DNA of 64,000 bases from contig BLJB01000127.1 in NCBI GenBank assembly GCA_013423325.1, positions 248,001 through 312,000 of the forward strand, read 5' to 3'. The first letter of the stretch is position 1. Each line of letters begins with the position of its first letter. The notes under the pieces are model-generated. The model searched no databases. It worked only from the letters and a program-made list of their open reading frames with translations, and was not told where the DNA came from. This DNA is from Usnea hakonensis (taxonomy: Eukaryota > Ascomycota > Lecanoromycetes > Lecanorales > Parmeliaceae). This document shows positions 44,045 to 54,779 of the stretch, in pieces. A program made the translations under genes and the position numbers.

Positions 44045-44481
44045 GGCTTTTCGCAATAAGACTCGAGCACGTAGGCAGCCAGGATTTTAAGCCATCTGCA
44101 TCTTGACGATCTAGAAGTAGTGATAGGTGTCTTAAGTGTCGGAGTTCCACCGTTGAACAATTTCTTGGCGGTCTCAAAATCTATTCTACCAATACTCTAT
44201 GGGAAAGGTTAAATTACATATAGCCAAATAGATCGTCAGCTTGCGAGCACCAAACAGTACGTGTTCTTCGTCAGCACCTAATGTATTGAAAATACCCTAA
44301 TAAAAGCAGAGCCTCTGGCCATTCAAAGCCTTCTTGCATACATTAAAGGAAAGGAAAATGAACATCTGCAAGAGAACGTAAGCTAGTGAGGATTTCGTAA
44401 CGTCTCGCTACGCGTCCTCAATGTGATCATGAGGACAGTCTCAAGCCAAATTGTCTTGTCCATTCTTCACGAATCCACTGC
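44045..44481. other. Intergenic
   Basis: 437 bases between the helicase start and the pacC stop: the helicase promoter and pacC 3' flank. No coding signal. Confidence 0.5.
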
Positions 44482-46382
44482 CTAGACCCCGGCAAGGACT
44501 GGGTATAAGCTGGGTGTATCCTCCTTCATTGCGCTCTCTCCCTCTTCGTTATTAGCATAATCGTGATTGTCGAGTCTTTGTTTAATCCACATCCTTAAAG
44601 ATTCGATCGTACGAGCATTGCCAACCCACTCCTCATTCTCCTTGATTGCGCCCTCGTCCATTTCACCTGACGATGGCGATACCACTCCTCCTAGCGCGGG
44701 ATCAAGATTAGAAGAAGAGAAACCGAGATGGCGACGAGACTGCGGCTTTGATATCGGGCTCACCGCCGGGAACGAGCTTGAAATCGCTTTCTGGGGGCTA
44801 TCATAGGATGTGTCCATCACATCTTCACGCTTGGGGGTATGAGAAGGAGCAGCTTTCTGGAGTTTTCCTCCACCATGTCTATGTTGATGCTCCGACTGGG
44901 ATCGGAGGGTAGACGTTGGTGCCATGCTTGATGGATGGGACACCGTATCTGAGGTCGATCCTGGCAACGTAGGGTACATGCCTGCGGGTGGAGCCCTAGA
45001 AATTCCGTGGTTACTATGAACTGACTGTGGTGAGCGGTCTGAATCTTGTGAACCAGTGCTTGAAGGCGGCGTCAAGGCAGGAGTGCCATCATGGTTGGAT
45101 GGCGTCAGCGATGAACGCCTTACAGATGTAGGTCCTGAAATGTGTGCATTTGAAAGTTGGAGTTCGGGAGGAGAGTGGCTTATACGCTGGACAGGATAAA
45201 CATCTGGCTGGCCGAGCCCAGCTGCGGCAATGTTGTTTGCGTTCTCGTAGATAGTTGACTGCATAGCTTGGAATACATGGTCTGCGTTTAAGAGATCATC
45301 CTTGGTCCTCAAATTCGGCACCATCGGTAGGGAATATGGCGCTGTTGGCGCATAGACACTCGCTTCCGGCCCATCACCAGAGTGAGTAGGTTGATAATCG
45401 CCCATAGACTGGCCTGGAAGGAATGGCAGCTGACTGCCTTGTATAGCGGAAAGACGCGATCCGACCTGGGAGTAAGAAGTCGGATCAAATGAGCCACGTT
45501 GAGTGTCCACTACCAGATTCTTAATAGATTCAAGACCCTGCTTATGAGTCTCAACTGGGTGACTGTTTCCTTCATGATCGACGGCGTAAGAGACATTGCC
45601 AAAAGAATAAGATGCTTGTTGCGTAGGTGCATAAGAATACTGGGAACCATTTTGAACCGTTTGCTGAGGATAGCCCATAGGCATATTGGAGTGAAGGGGT
45701 TGCTGGTGCTCAGGAAAAAATCCTGCCGCTGTAGAAGCGAGGGCTTGCAAGTCAGTGACCATGTCTAAAGCATGTCAGGTTGAAGGAGTGCTCTTGGAAT
45801 TTCAAGGAGAAGAGTACTGTAATCGGAATCACTCACTCTTGTTCTGAGCCTGCGCATTGTATCCCACGTTCTGTCCATTCTGATGACCACGGTTGGCTCC
45901 GTTGACCCCAGCATTTTGTCCGAGGGCTGAGTCGTCCGCATGTGTCTTGACATGCTTCTTCAGATCCTGAGGCCTCTTAAATGCCTTGCCGCAAAAGTCA
46001 CATCTGTGTGGTTTCAAAGGTACGTGAACACGGATGTGTGATGTGATGTGGTCGCGTTTCACAACAGTGACGCGACAGGTACCCCAGGCGCAAGTAAGAT
46101 TGAGGTTGTTGGTACTTTTACGACCGATATGGGTTTCGCAAACATGCTCCTATTGAATCAAGATCAGCTCAGGTCTTCCACTTACTTGGGGACGGTGTCA
46201 GTCACGTAAAGTGTCTCAGCATTGGGCGCCCTGTCAGCGCATCCTACCCACTGACATTGGAACTGGTTGTCAGAGCTCTGCAGAGGTGGTGGATGTTGAT
46301 GTTGGACGGGCTGATGTCCCTGTTGATGAATTTGATGGCTTTCAGGGTGGAGGCCGCCTTGGCCTTCGTCTTGGCTCGACAT
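44482..46382 (-). CDS. pacC: PacC/Rim101 pH-response transcription factor
   Basis: Exons 46382-46206, 46149-45837 and 45764-44482 give 590 residues. Three C2H2 fingers are seen: finger 1 (C43, C48, H61, H66; CQWVGC...YEHVCETH, joined across intron 1), finger 2 (CAWGTC...HITSHIRVH), finger 3 (CDFCGKAFKRPQDLKKHVKTH). This near-invariant block identifies PacC, which after ambient-pH-dependent proteolysis activates alkaline and represses acid genes through GCCARG sites. Two YPxL motifs, of the kind bound by PalA, are present: YPTL at about 427 and YPVL at about 584, seven residues from the end. The conserved C-terminal segment NARTIESLRMWIKQRL is present. The upstream region is rich in GCCAAG (separate entries). 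PalI lies about 13.4 kb away. Confidence 0.97.
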
Positions 46383-46597
46383 TCTTGGCAGTGGAGCGGA
46401 GGAAGATATTTTCCAAGAGCGACGTTTGTGATTATTTGAAAACCAAATCTTTCAGAAGACTTTGGTGATAGAAGCTTGATATGAGTAAGTGGCCAAAGTA
46501 GCAATTTTGATCAAGAGACGGATTCTGGATGAGAGAAGGAGCGAGTGAGTGGGCGGGTTATTCGAGTGAGAAGGAAATCGAAAATGCCGCTATTTTC

Positions 46598-46635
46598 GCC
46601 AAGCACGCCAAGAGCGGGGCCTTGGCTCGCTTGGC
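46598..46635. promoter_or_regulatory. Four-site PacC element cluster, two direct and two inverted
   Basis: Two GCCAAG (46598, 46607) and two CTTGGC (46621, 46630) sit in 38 bp. Within each pair the starts are 9 bp apart, and the pairs face each other. The regular spacing suggests a designed binding array rather than chance. Confidence 0.7.
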
Positions 46636-46780
46636 TGATGAATGAGATTTTCCTGAAAAATGGGGCTTAACACAGCCCCGATACCAATGGTCCTAGTATG
46701 CCAATTTCTCCCTCAATAGATCTACTGCACAAGCCCACATCGGATTCCGAAGAGGCCCAATAGGTAGGCTGTGATAAGCT

Positions 46781-46826
46781 GCCAAGCCGCTACATGTCTT
46801 GGCAGAAATCCCGCTCTTTTGCCAAG
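46781..46826. promoter_or_regulatory. Three-site PacC element cluster
   Basis: GCCAAG at 46781, CTTGGC at 46798 and GCCAAG at 46821 lie within 46 bp, about 400 bp upstream of the pacC start codon. Confidence 0.65.
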
Positions 46827-47297
46827 TTACCAAGCAATTCCGCCACGAAGTACTCTGCTAAGGGCTTCATCGACGATATCGGGGAGATCACTTTGTCGAC
46901 TTGAGGGTCATGTCGATTGGGCATGTCATAGTATTTCGATAAATGAATCCGTGTTACTTCATTGTGCCTGAAGATCTGTCCGAACAACAGTGGTCGCACT
47001 TGGAATCCAACCTCAATTAAGTTCGCGCTCTTGTGAGCCTTGAAAGTACGAGACCTTGCTTTCAAAATTGTATTATCTATCACTAGAGATTATGGAAGCA
47101 GACTCGCTCGTATATATCTGCAAGTCTACTCCGTTTGAGGCTTTTCCAATTGACCATCCGCCGCGCTTTGTTCTCCGAATGTGCTTGTGCTTTACATGAC
47201 GCGTACTTTCCGGCCAAGCCATAAATATGCATGTCGTGCCAAGCGTCTATATACAAAGAGGCAAGATAAAGAGACGAACAGGACTCTGAGCGACTTA

Positions 47298-50200
47298 TTA
47301 TGGGTATTGCCTATAACCCTGATTCATCCATCCCCCCCAATCCTCACCAAACAACTGGTCGTAATTTACGCCAGGTGTATCGCCCGATCTTGGCGGCTGT
47401 TGCTGGTGCTGTTGCGGCCATGGGCCGCCTTCGTTTCCGTGAACTGGCATTGTAGTCGGCGCGGGGTTCGTGCTGCTTATTCCCATCGAAGAATTTATGC
47501 TCGGCATCCCGAAGCCAAGCTGCTGACTTTGCATCATATATGGCAGCGGTCCGTAGTCTAGATTTTCATATTGCGCGCCCGACGTGATAGGTGGGCTGAA
47601 CATATCAGAATCGATTGGATTCTCTTGCTTGATGACTTGCCGATTTTCAAGCGTAGTCAGAGGTTGGTTAGGGTAAGCGAAAGGATCGGCTGAGGGAAAC
47701 ATCATGGAGGAGAGAGCAGGCACATAGTTATCTTGCGTACTGTGTGAAATCGCGCTTAGGGGTATAGAGCTGCTTGGACTGCTGTTCGAAGTGCTGCGAG
47801 GATCATGTGAACCCCTTCGATAAATTGGATCAAGGTTTGTCATGTGATCGTGCAGGGGCGAGGAGTCCTGTGCGATTGATGAGCGTTTCAAAGATCCTTG
47901 TTGATTGGGCGAAATATTTGATCGATGCGTAGGGCTACTGACATTCTGGCCTCTCGCTCTAATGTCTGTCGCTCGTTGTGACGATTGTGACTGGCTTAAA
48001 GGTAGCTGCGAGGGCGCTGACCTCTTCTTCTGTGATTGTGGTGTAGAATTCATAGCTCCTTGAAGCTTTCCAGGAAGCTGTTCGAACATATCCTACAATA
48101 TCGTTAGTATATGGGCAGACTTTCCCAACCCGGAAAGCAAGTTGCTCGTACCGCTAAGACCTTCGAGCACCTATCGGCAGCATGACTTTTTGCTGCCAGC
48201 TCAGCAAGTGTGTTCTTTCCCTCATACGCATCTTCCAATATGCTTTCACTCATTGGACTTCGAGGGTTCTCAAGCACGAAGAATACCAAGGAGATGATGG
48301 AGAAAAACGTTGTATACATGTAGAACCAGTACGAGCCGATGAGTAGTCCTTGCTTTTTCATCTCAGTCGAAAGGTGGATAATGTTTCGAGAGACACTGAT
48401 ACAGGCTGCGGCACAGGCATAAGAACGCTTGTCGATGTTCTTGGCCTGGAAAGTCTGGGAAACGTAATGAAGAAAGGGACGATAAAGGAACATCTCGCAA
48501 TGTGCATAAGCCATTCGTAGCAGATGACGTATCCTGTATACTGAGTCAGCGCAAGAATGAATGTTCTCGAACGGATTCTTTTGCCTCAAAAATTCTGGCG
48601 AAGCTCTGTCGCCAGGTTTGAATTCTTCCGGCAGGTTATTCATCCACATTTGTAAATCTGCTTCAATTTCACAGATCTTTGCATGGCTCACCATGTATGA
48701 ATGACTACCTTTTCCATGCACATGCACCGTTTCCTTAATAGGATAAATATATTTCACAGTTTTGGCTAGGATGTCAACCAGCCTGGTATGAGCGTTTAAT
48801 GCCACATTAACAGACAAGCGCCCCGGCGGCATTGATAGTATCCCTTCCTTCGTAATGTATTCGTCGTCTATTTCCTCAGGCATCTCTTGATCGATGTCAT
48901 CGTTACTTAACATTTGCGGCAGACCAAGTAGTGCTCCAACGTATGTATCCAGTTTCCGGATGATCCACCAGATACGTTTCCGAAGCTCCATTTCGATAGG
49001 ATTGAAAGTATTAGACACAGAACGATGTAAACCCATGCGTATTGCCGACCTGAGGACTATGCCTATGTACGAATAGCATGTACTGAGGCGCGCGGAACAT
49101 TGGAGGAACAAGATCATGAAGAGCATTGTTTGCAATGATGTCAAGTCTCGACAATCAACTACGTCGATCATCGACCGGGCTATCCTAAACCATTTAAAAC
49201 TAAGTAAACATTAGCATGTGTTGCAGAAGTGTAACAATGCCCAGTACTCACCCTTGCTCAAAAGCATTATCATAGCCATTTCTTTGTAATTCGCTTTGCT
49301 CACTTCTCGCAAATAATGTGCCCAGAGCAATTGCTGCATAGAGTTGTGGCAGGAAGTTGCTCTCTTCATCTCCAAATTCTTCTAGTGGTGTGTCATATAT
49401 GCGGTGAAGCATAGCATCAAATGTTGGCCGATGTACAATTCTTAATATTGCACATGCCTCATCCAATGCGTTCGAGGTCAGCAACAGTGCACATTTCTTG
49501 TCACAAAGGTCACGTTTGTTCGGTGAGTTGGGGCTATAGGATCGATCTGCTGATGACACTGGGGAACCGAAGGACTGCGAAGTACTTTGGTATCTGAGCA
49601 ATGGCAATGCGTGTTGCCCATCGGCCGTCCCCATCAAGTCGCCGAACTGCTCGCGCATTTTCCGCAAGAAAACACGGCCAGAAGAGTGTCCATGGAAGTC
49701 CCAATTCCCTTGATCGTCTAGGTCCAGAGACCCAGTGTTGGTCACCATCGATTCAAGCGCCGGATCCTTTTCTCCATCGATGCCGTCTCCGGGCTTCCCC
49801 AAAGGTACCCAAGGTCTCGTTTGGCCTGGATGAGGCTGAAATCCTTGGTGTGGGGGAAGGTAGATGCGTTGAGCGACACCAAGGTCTGTATTGGGGTCGT
49901 CGAGATTAACATTAGGAAGAACGTTGCTGAGGAGGGTTTCGGCGCGCTGGAGCCGATTTTCCAAAGCTTCTACATACTGAGGAGCTGGATTACGTCTCCG
50001 ATTAGATGGTTGGTCATAGGTGCAGTCTGTGTCCGGGAATACTCAGCCTGGTTCAATCAAGAACTGTGGGAGCACATTCCGAGCAGTGCTACACGATACT
50101 GACCGTAGCTATACACGGTGCAGTGTGTACATGGTTGCTTTCCGTCACACTTGATTTTTTTCCTTCTGCACTCGTCGCAGGCTCTGGTTACACGCCTCCG

Positions 50201-50377
50201 CTTCTGCATTGGCATCAAGGTTTGGGACGACTGGGTGGATGCCGGCACGCTACTTGCAGCGGACGTGGTTGCATTCGCAGAAACTTTCTGTTGCGATTGC
50301 CACGGCGCTTCAGCCGTAGCCACGTCATCTTCGTAGTCGTCTTCTGAGGAGGCAGAAGGACTGTGAGAATGGGACAT
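47298..50377 (-). CDS. Gal4-type Zn2Cys6 transcription factor with fungal middle homology region
   Basis: Exons 50377-50104, 50026-49252, 49184-48152 and 48092-47298 give 958 residues. The zinc cluster has C67, C70, C77, C83, C86 and C93 (ACDECRRKKIKCDGKQPCTH, then CTVYSYDC completed across intron 1), followed by a linker and heptad region (QYVEALENRLQRAETLLSNV). The fungal-specific transcription factor domain runs about 300-620, with LQCSARLSTCYSYIGIVLRS, LRKRIWWIIRKLDTYVGALL and YAHCEMFLYRPFLHYVS. The C-terminal 260 residues are Gln/Ser/Pro-rich, a likely activation region, ending DQLFGEDWGGWMNQGY. The target pathway is not recognised with certainty; xylanolytic/CTF1-type regulators share this layout. 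It is divergent from the wax-synthase-like gene. Confidence 0.9.
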
Positions 50378-51844
50378 TATTGTAATTGGGGGGCGAAGAA
50401 CATGGTAGAAGTTGTGGAAAGGGTCGTCTTATGAGACTTGTTCGAGACAGAGGATGATCTTGGCTTGAGTGGAAGAATCGAAGATTATGCAGATGGTGAG
50501 AGCGAGTGCGTATGTTGCGTCGGATTTAAGAGCGGAGTGAGATTTTTGGGCAATTCTATGCAGCAAGATCAGCGTTGTAAGTTACATTTTATTACTACTG
50601 CCTTACATTTAACTTAGACTTTGATATTTATTCGCGCTCCGGGACAGACTTCGCCCCTGCCCTTTTTTCTCCCATCCTTCTTTTCTCTTCATTCCAAAAA
50701 TAGGATCAAATATTACGTACAAAGGCCATAAGAAGGTAAAAGACAAGAGTACTCCGTACATATATCGCTCTGCATTACAAGTTGGACATATCAAAAGGAC
50801 TGACCAATAATGCTTCCGGTGTGACATGCCGTTGTCGCCTTTTTGTTTGAGGTGTGACGTGAAGAGATGAATCTAAATTTACGCCAAGATGTTGATGTCA
50901 TAAAATATAAAGTACCTTATTCACTAGTACCTTACCTAAGGTACAATAGGTTCATTAAAAGTCTACTCTAAACATCTTCAACCCCGAGGAGATGTGCCAA
51001 CAGTCATAGCGTTTCCAACATGACACGAGCCTCGGAGGTGTGCATTGCGATTCGCTGCCTTGGTTTGAAAAGTCGTTTTTTTGAACCAGGATTCGACGCC
51101 ATATTATGCAACCCATCCCGTCCTCCCTAAGGTACGTACACCTAACTTAATCTTCCTTACTCTGTACTCGGTCTTTATTTATTATTATCATACGGAGCAG
51201 CTTCCGCATCGATTCGCTATTATTATTATGAAAGCATGCAAAGTGATATCTTGGTGGCTCAAGTGGCGTGGCATGTTCTCAATCTGTCGAGTTGCATAAA
51301 AGTCTAAACCCAATGTGGCAGTAGGCTGGGAAGTCATTTGAGTGAGTACTTTACCTTAGGTACCTTGTACGGTTGTACCTTACCTTGAGGGTCGGGCATG
51401 TACCAGATACTAATACAGAGTAGGCAGGTTGATAAGCATTTGTGCGGTAAGCTAGGCACATGGCTATTAATTCTTCAATCCCATGCGTCAAGCTTTGTTT
51501 TATGTACATGAACACATGTATTCATTTGCGGGGCCGAGACCGACAGATAAGAGTAAAGTAGGTAGGTACCTTATGTATATACGAGTACTCTCGTGCTGCC
51601 GTACATTTGTAATAAATTAGCGGTTATCCATCGAGCCTAGATCTTTCTTCGCACAGATCAACTGGTGGAATGCTTCCATGTATCACTCATGTCTGATTAC
51701 CTCATGCCAGATGATTTTGGATCGAATAAGGGTCTAACCCTGATCGCCCAGGGTTGGGCCACCTATGACGTACCAGTATAAACATTTTTCGACGCTCGTT
51801 TAGTGACCAACAACCTTGTCATCAATACATCGGCCCTGTCTTTA
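50378..51844. promoter_or_regulatory. Divergent intergenic region rich in GGTAC palindromes
   Basis: 1.47 kb between the Zn2Cys6 regulator (minus) and the wax-synthase-like gene (plus). No supported gene. It contains a perfect inverted repeat GTACCTT(50927-50933)/AAGGTAC(50938-50944), a TACCTTAGGTACCTT cluster at 51351-51366, and GTAGGTAGGTACCTTA near 51559-51574. Confidence 0.6.
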
Positions 51845-53233
51845 ATGGCAAACCTGCCCAGTCTCTCAACCTTGCTCCCTCCACCTCGTCCCGACCTGCA
51901 ACCCCTACCAGGGACCACACCCCTCACACCATTCTCCGCCCTCGCACCACCATTCATATATTACCTCGCCCTCCTGCTCCTCCCACCATTTCCCCACGCC
52001 TCCACCGAGCCCACCGCCCGCCTCATACCACTGCTTCGCAACTCCCTTGCCCTCCTCGCTGGTACGCTCTTCTTCCGCTTACCGCTCAAATATCACGTCC
52101 CTTTCTCGGTAGGCTTAACATACCAACTCGCGCTCGTGGGACTATATGGTGGCTGCAGGGTATTGGACGCTTTCTTCATCTCTCCATATCTCTTCGGACA
52201 TATACCGAGAAGAGTGAAATACTATCATGCTCCCCGCACTCCCGCCGGCCCTCGCACGCCCCTGGGCGCCGACGCGGAGAGTTACTTCAGCTTACATTTC
52301 CTGACGCCGGGTGATGGTGAAGCAGTCACCGAAACGGCAACCACGGATCAAGGATGGCCTCGTGGCTGGAAAGACAGGATGAGTTGGGCGTTGGAGCTGG
52401 AACTCTCCATGCGCGGCGCCGGCTTCACGTGGTCGAGTGCCGACGTGAGACATACCAAATCGACATGGCGACCCTCAGTCAAAGACAGGACTCACTCCAT
52501 ATTCATTCACGTGCTCCCCGTTTTGCTGGTCTGCTGGGCTGTGATTCGCGATATCTACAGCCTCTATCTAGCGAACGGGGAATCATTCGATGATCTCCCA
52601 CTCCCATTACAACCAGCCCTAACAGCCGCACTGGGCGCCTTCCTAATGAGCGCATTCTCATTGGGCCACAGTGCCTTCGCAATCATCTTGGCCCCCCTGT
52701 CACCGCACCCCCTCTCTTATTTCCCACCTCTCTACACCGCTCGTGTCTGGGATCTCAAAAGCGTCCGGGCTTTCTGGAGCTACGGCTGGCACCGCCTTTT
52801 TTCGCGGCTCTTCCTCGTCTACGGTGTCTGGCCCGGGGAATGGCTGGAGCGCAAACTGACAGCAAGGAGCGTGGACGAAGAGGCGGACATCGGTAAGGTG
52901 CTTGGCGCGTTCGTCAGCAGCGCGTTCGTGCACAGCTTCGCGGCGCACACTGTGATGGGCGGATGGGACGGCGCGTTTGGGGAGGCGTGGTTCTTTGCGG
53001 GTAATGGCGTTGCGGTGGTGGTTGAAGAGGGGTGCAGGATGGCAGCGGTACGCTATTGGAGGAGACAAAAACGGCAGCCAGGAGGGGGGGACGGGAAGGA
53101 TGAGGTTATGTTAGAGAGGTGGTCTGGGGTTATAGGTCGCATCTGGTGGGTTTGTGTGCTCTTGTATACGGGCCGGAATTTCGCGAGAGGGTGGGTAAGG
53201 GCTGGGTTGGTGAGGGAGATGGCTGGGTTGTAG
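51845..53233 (+). CDS. Wax-synthase-like MBOAT membrane acyltransferase
   Basis: Single exon of 462 residues from the ATG at 51845 (MANLPSLSTLLPPPRPDLQP). At least seven hydrophobic segments are visible (for example FIYYLALLLLPPF, SIFIHVLPVLLVCWAVI and LGAFLMSAFSLGHSAFAII). Signature segments of the fungal wax synthase-like/TRI7-type group are present: ELELSMRGAGFTWSSADVRH, SVRAFWSYGWHRLFSRLFL, and a membrane His in FVSSAFVHSFAAH, the presumed catalytic region. Family members transfer acyl groups to alcohols or secondary metabolites in the ER membrane; the substrate here is unknown. No biosynthetic cluster surrounds it, only a divergent Zn2Cys6 regulator that may or may not control it. Confidence 0.82.
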   Translation: MANLPSLSTLLPPPRPDLQPLPGTTPLTPFSALAPPFIYYLALLLLPPFPHASTEPTARLIPLLRNSLALLAGTLFFRLPLKYHVPFSVGLTYQLALVGLYGGCRVLDAFFISPYLFGHIPRRVKYYHAPRTPAGPRTPLGADAESYFSLHFLTPGDGEAVTETATTDQGWPRGWKDRMSWALELELSMRGAGFTWSSADVRHTKSTWRPSVKDRTHSIFIHVLPVLLVCWAVIRDIYSLYLANGESFDDLPLPLQPALTAALGAFLMSAFSLGHSAFAIILAPLSPHPLSYFPPLYTARVWDLKSVRAFWSYGWHRLFSRLFLVYGVWPGEWLERKLTARSVDEEADIGKVLGAFVSSAFVHSFAAHTVMGGWDGAFGEAWFFAGNGVAVVVEEGCRMAAVRYWRRQKRQPGGGDGKDEVMLERWSGVIGRIWWVCVLLYTGRNFARGWVRAGLVREMAGL

Positions 53234-53682
53234 ATATTGGATCTAGATCGATTGGTATAGGCATTTAGCTCCTTATCATATACTTCTAAACGAATTGCAG
53301 GGTCCAGTCTATAAGAAAACTACGGGGCTAGTTCAAGGAACAAGGTGCTCTCAAGTGCCCTTTAGGTAAAATTTTGTCAAAAAGAATACCAGACTGTAGT
53401 ATAAAATGTCATCATCAATTCAATCTCTTCACCTCAGCTCTCATCAAACCTTCATCGCTAACCGCCTTTAATAAAAAACCGCTTCTAGGGGTATAAAGCC
53501 ACCAAAAACAGAACAAAAAAACGGAAGCCTCCACTGAACAAACCGACGATATCACCAAGCGCCTCTAAAAAGTTGAACGTCAGCTCTCGCAGTAATACAG
53601 AAAATCCAAGTCTCGAAAGAAAGCTAAGGGGAGGGTTCAACTACTCACGATAGAGGACCAACAGACCGAGACGACAGCGCGC
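53234..53682. other. Convergent intergenic region
   Basis: About 450 bases, A-rich, between the stops of the wax-synthase-like gene and the small Lys/Glu-rich gene. No coding signal seen. Confidence 0.5.
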
Positions 53683-54277
53683 CTAAGAAGTCCGCTTGCC
53701 GTCCAGCTCCTTTCCGCGCTTCAAGAACCAAGCGGTACCCACAGGGGCGGGCTTCGCTTGCTGTGATAACGGATTAGTGGAGACTGAGGACGGTGGTGAG
53801 ATGGGAACGGACCTTCTTCTTCTTTTTCATCTTCTCCTTTTCAACGGGTTTGTCACCCGTTTCCTCTTCCACGGTAGCAGTAGCAGCAGCCGCAGCACCT
53901 GCCACAGGAGCAATCTCGTTCGGCTGCTCTTCTCCCGATCCGACAGGCTCTCCCCCAGCAGCGGCGGGTTCCTCCCGCTTCTCCTCCTCCTCCTTCTCCT
54001 CCTCCTCCTTCTCCTCCACGTAGTCACCGTCCGCAGTGAGCTCACTATGGACCGCCAGCTCCTCGCTGGTCAGTGTTCCCAATGTGTATGGTACGTTGGC
54101 CCCCGCAGAAGCATATTGCTTCACTCGAGCCCTCGCCTCGCTCTCCTCCTTCCTCGCCTTCTCTACGGCGTTGACCCCGTAGACCTTCCCCAGGGCCTCT
54201 ACCGCGCTCCCCCGGACGTACGCGTTCGGGTTATACAGCCCGATTTTGCGGTCCTTCATTATATTTGGAGGTGGCAT
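53683..54277 (-). CDS. Small conserved-looking Lys/Glu-rich hypothetical protein
   Basis: Exons 54277-53813 and 53760-53683 give 180 residues. The N-terminal 90 residues look globular (MPPPNIMKDRKIGLYNPNAY, then VRGSAVEALGKVYGVNAVEK). The middle is a very acidic run followed by Ala-rich and then poly-Lys sequence. Splicing adds a distinctive C-terminal QAKPAPVGTAWFLKRGKELD tail. The acidic part comes from a GAG/GAA trinucleotide repeat (CTCCTC-type on the plus strand, 53980-54017). Intron phase is clean and the terminal exon does not look random, so a real gene is likely. I do not recognise the family and give no function. Confidence 0.65.
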
Positions 54278-54779
54278 GATGTCGTTAATCTGGTGTTACA
54301 GTGAGATAGAGGGAAAAGCCACGATAGAGGTACTACCTACTGCGACAGAGCAGTTGGGTGGCAGCGTAGTCCGGTCAGTGAGGTCTAGGAAGCTGTTTGA
54401 GATGCTGCGATCACAAGTATTGAGGCTGCGTGATCTTAGACCGGAAAAGCCGAGAAACACGGGCACGTGGTTGTGAGATTTCAGAGGCTCAGAGGTGTAA
54501 AAGGGATCCGATGCATCAAAGATGTGGAAAAAGAGTAGAATAGAGGCCAGTACAGTTGTGCGAGGACTGAGGTACTAAGCTTGTACAGTGGCAATCGGGA
54601 GCTGCGACAGTGAAGTATGCGTGGCTGATTAGTGCGTGTTGACTCGGGAGACAGTCGCGAGCACCAGGCCAGACGATCAAGCACGAAGTACCGTCACATG
54701 AAGATGGAATTTAGTAATCTTTTGTCCACCATAGAGCAGAGTTGATGTGTCCTGCGATAAGCAAACCTGCCACCGCAAC
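54278..54779. other. Intergenic
   Basis: About 500 bases: the promoter of the small Lys/Glu-rich gene and the 3' flank of the ADCK-like gene. No supported frame. Confidence 0.5.

Larger units (their letters stand above)
46383..47297 (-). promoter_or_regulatory. pacC upstream region with multiple GCCAAG elements
   Basis: 915 bases upstream of the pacC start hold no supported gene. They contain ten GCCAAG hexamers on either strand: 46384-46389, 46598-46603, 46607-46612, 46621-46626, 46630-46635, 46781-46786, 46798-46803, 46821-46826, 47213-47218 and 47238-47243. Two more fall in the first codons (46358-46363 and 46370-46375). GCCARG is the established PacC recognition core. About 0.45 hexamer copies would be expected by chance for this length at equal base use. 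Autoregulation is inferred. Confidence 0.75.

Noticed and set aside
47181..47561. 126-codon plus-strand frame at the 3' end of the large Zn2Cys6 gene
   Set aside because: Mostly antisense to the conserved Gln-rich C terminus. No motif.
48540..48600. Possible 39-nt intron in the middle domain of the large Zn2Cys6 regulator
   Set aside because: GT and AG boundaries exist, but 39 nt is below the usual minimum for fungal introns and the frame is open, so it was kept as exon.
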